A program made the translations under genes and the position numbers. From Anaerolineaceae bacterium (GTDB lineage Bacteria > Planctomycetota > Phycisphaerae > FEN-1346 > JAACEH01): a DNA stretch of 5,844 nucleotides. The notes below the pieces were generated by a model. That model was not told the origin of the DNA. It worked only from the letters and a program-made list of their open reading frames with translations, and did not search any database. Below are positions 4,625 through 5,844 of this stretch, one piece after another. Numbering within the stretch: position 1 is the stretch's first letter; each line of letters begins with the position of its first letter. Location of the stretch: the NCBI GenBank assembly GCA_011682595.1, contig JAACEH010000272.1, forward strand, positions 1-5,844, in the 5' to 3' direction.

Positions 4625-5844
4625 AGAAGAGAAGAAGGACAAGGACAAGGATAAAGATAAGGACGACGAGGGGGACGGCGAACCGACTTATCGCACCGAG
4701 ACTCACGATCTGGAGATCGGCAAACAGGCCGGCCTGGGCACGGACCGCTACACCTATGTTCGCCTAAAGGGCAAGGGCAAGGGCAAGGGCAAGGGCGAGG
4801 ACCGGGCCTACCTTGTCGACGGCCAGTTGCACGAGGTGGTGACCGCCGATCTGCACGAGTTCCGCGACAAGAATCTCTTCGACTTCGGTCCCGGGCGGAT
4901 CACCGGGGTCACGGTGGTCTCAAAGCATGGCGAGGTTGCGGCCGAGCGGACCGATTCGGCGTGGACGATTACTGTTCCGGTGCGGGCACGCGGCGACAGG
5001 GAGGGTATCGACGGCCTGGTCGGTACCGCCACGGGGCTGAACGTCGATAGTTTCGTGACCGACGCTCTCGAGGACCCGGCCCGGTACGGCCTTCAGGAGC
5101 CCCGACTGACGATCAGCCTCCATGAGAAAGTGGCCAAACCTGTTGCCAAGAAAGAATCGGCGGAAAAGGACGATCAGCAAGAGGGTGATCAGAAGAAACC
5201 CCAGCCGATCGTCCATACGCTGATCGTCGGGAGCAACGCCGACGTGTCGGGTACGAAAGTCTACGCCCGGCTCAAAGGCTCGCCGACGGTCGTTACGCTC
5301 AAGGACAACAAGGTGCGGGAACTGGAGAAGGACCTGTTCGCCCTGCGCGAGAAACGGGCCATTCCGCTCGAAGGTTACAAGGTCGAGCACCTGGCCATTG
5401 ACCTTGACGGCAGTGCGGTGGTGTTGGACAAATCCGGCGGCACGTGGCAGATCCAGGTGCCCGAGAAAGTGGCCGCCGAGGACGGCGAGGTCAGCGACCT
5501 GATCGACCGGATGGGCGAACTGAAGATCAACAAGTTCGTTGACGGGGCCGACCCGAAAGACGCCAAGCTGGGATTCGACAAGCCGTACGGCACCATCACT
5601 TTTCGGCATCGGGGCGACGTCAAGGACACCAGCGTCCTGGTCGGCAGAAATGCCAAAGCCGACCAGATGTGGGTCCTCGACGTCGGGACCAAGGTGGCGG
5701 GCCGGGTTGATCCGGCCGACGTCACGCCCCTGAAGCGGACCTGGCTCGACCTGCTGAAGCGAGAAATCTGGAAAGCCGGCGACAATCAACGGACGTCGAA
5801 ACTCACCTGGACCCGCGACGGCGAGACGGTCACTATCGCCGGCA
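4422..5844 (+). CDS. DUF4340 repeat protein, main part (frameshifted, 3'-partial)
   Basis: Continuation of the gene starting at 4232, residues 64-537 of the rejoined protein, open with no stop to the window edge, so the C-terminus is missing. If annotated alone, a GTG at 4380 would be the nearest upstream start in this frame, but it is not the true one. The protein is built from repeats of one module: a strand pair with Gly turn, W-x-[IL]-x-x-P, a helix of the form D...I..L...L, then D...[YLV]G[LF]..P..T[IV].[FL] and a closing strand pair. Key Trp residues are at 74, 244 and 405; R-containing joints HEFRDKNLF (208-216), FALREKRAI (369-377) and LLKREIW (507-513) open modules 2, 3 and 4. Two charged low-complexity stretches interrupt module 1 (about 131-150 and 179-190) and one module 2 (about 300-325). 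It is probably an extracytoplasmic partner of the GldA/F/G-like system. The function is unknown; the family assignment is made from motif pattern and context. Confidence 0.75.
4635..4664 (+). repeat. Lys-Asp dipeptide repeat tract in the DUF4340 gene
   Basis: Five Lys-Asp codon pairs in a row (AAGGAC-like units, with AAGGAT and AAAGAT variants) followed by an acidic DDEGDGE stretch, at residues 135-144 of the rejoined protein. It lies in a loop between two predicted strands of the first module and is likely disordered. The synonymous variants show that it is an older expansion than the perfect AAGGGC tract further on. Confidence 0.75.
4767..4796 (+). repeat. (AAGGGC)5 hexanucleotide microsatellite
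   Basis: Five perfect copies of AAGGGC encode five Lys-Gly pairs (residues 179-188) inside the DUF4340 gene, in the turn between TYVRLKG and RAYLVDG. The other modules have only a short turn here (ARLKGSPTVVTL in module 2). The perfect DNA identity suggests a recent expansion by slippage. The 6-base unit keeps the frame, so copy changes would alter loop length, not switch the gene off. Confidence 0.85.

Larger units (their letters stand above)
4358..5844 (+). repeat. tandem protein modules (about four) in the DUF4340 protein
   Basis: The rejoined protein repeats one domain unit: module 1 about residues 43-205 (4358-4847), module 2 206-366 (4848-5330), module 3 367-503 (5331-5741), and the start of module 4 from 504 (5742 to the edge). 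Matching segments are WRLVEPVDGPGNRIQADLL, WTITVPVRARGDREGIDGL and WQIQVPEKVAAEDGEVSDL, and DPEQLKRVGLDPAVATVRF, DPARYGLQEPRLTISL and DPKDAKLGFDKPYGTITF. Spacing of the Trp residues is 170 and 161. The repeats are diverged at DNA level, so this is an old duplication. Confidence 0.7.

Noticed and set aside
3119..5789. Minus-strand open frames at 3119-4423 and 4920-5789
   Set aside because: Both are antisense to GldG and DUF4340 coding sequence and have low-complexity, family-less translations.

Overview
The window holds one co-directional (+ strand) operon of four genes for a Gld-type ABC system. The order is a GldA-like ATPase (133-1086), a GldF-like six-helix ABC-2 permease (1146-1874), a GldG-family membrane-anchored extracytoplasmic protein (1938-4210, broken by a frameshift near 3215), and a DUF4340-type membrane-anchored protein (from 4232, broken by a frameshift near 4421, running off the right edge). 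No RNA genes, mobile elements, CRISPR arrays or rho-independent terminators were seen.

Organism: the DNA is GC-rich with strong G/C third-position bias, which also produces long spurious open frames on the minus strand. A GldA/GldF/GldG set followed directly by DUF4340, with an unusually long GldG, is a layout I associate with Planctomycetota (Phycisphaerae-like) and some other environmental phyla, not with the gliding Bacteroidota. The phylum call is inference from gene content only.

Layout: 1-132 is a leader with a good sigma70-type promoter (TTGACA, 17 bp, TATAAA at 12-40) and a small hairpin. The gaps between genes are 59, 63 and 21 bases. Each gene has a recognisable ribosome binding site, and no internal terminator is visible, so one transcript from the promoter at 12-40 is likely. 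The ribosome binding site of the GldG gene can pair with an upstream CTCCT.

How they work together (inference): the ATPase and permease would form the membrane engine. GldG and the DUF4340 protein each have one N-terminal membrane helix and a large domain expected outside the cytoplasm, so they look like partners of that engine. The DUF4340 protein contains at least three and probably four copies of one diverged module, and the GldG protein carries an inserted helical region of about 190 residues. The substrate is unknown; in Flavobacterium these homologues are linked to gliding, but that cannot be carried over here.

The two frameshifts have opposite sign. On both sides of each, the reading frame keeps family-like sequence, so sequencing or assembly error, or very recent mutation, is more likely than old decay.
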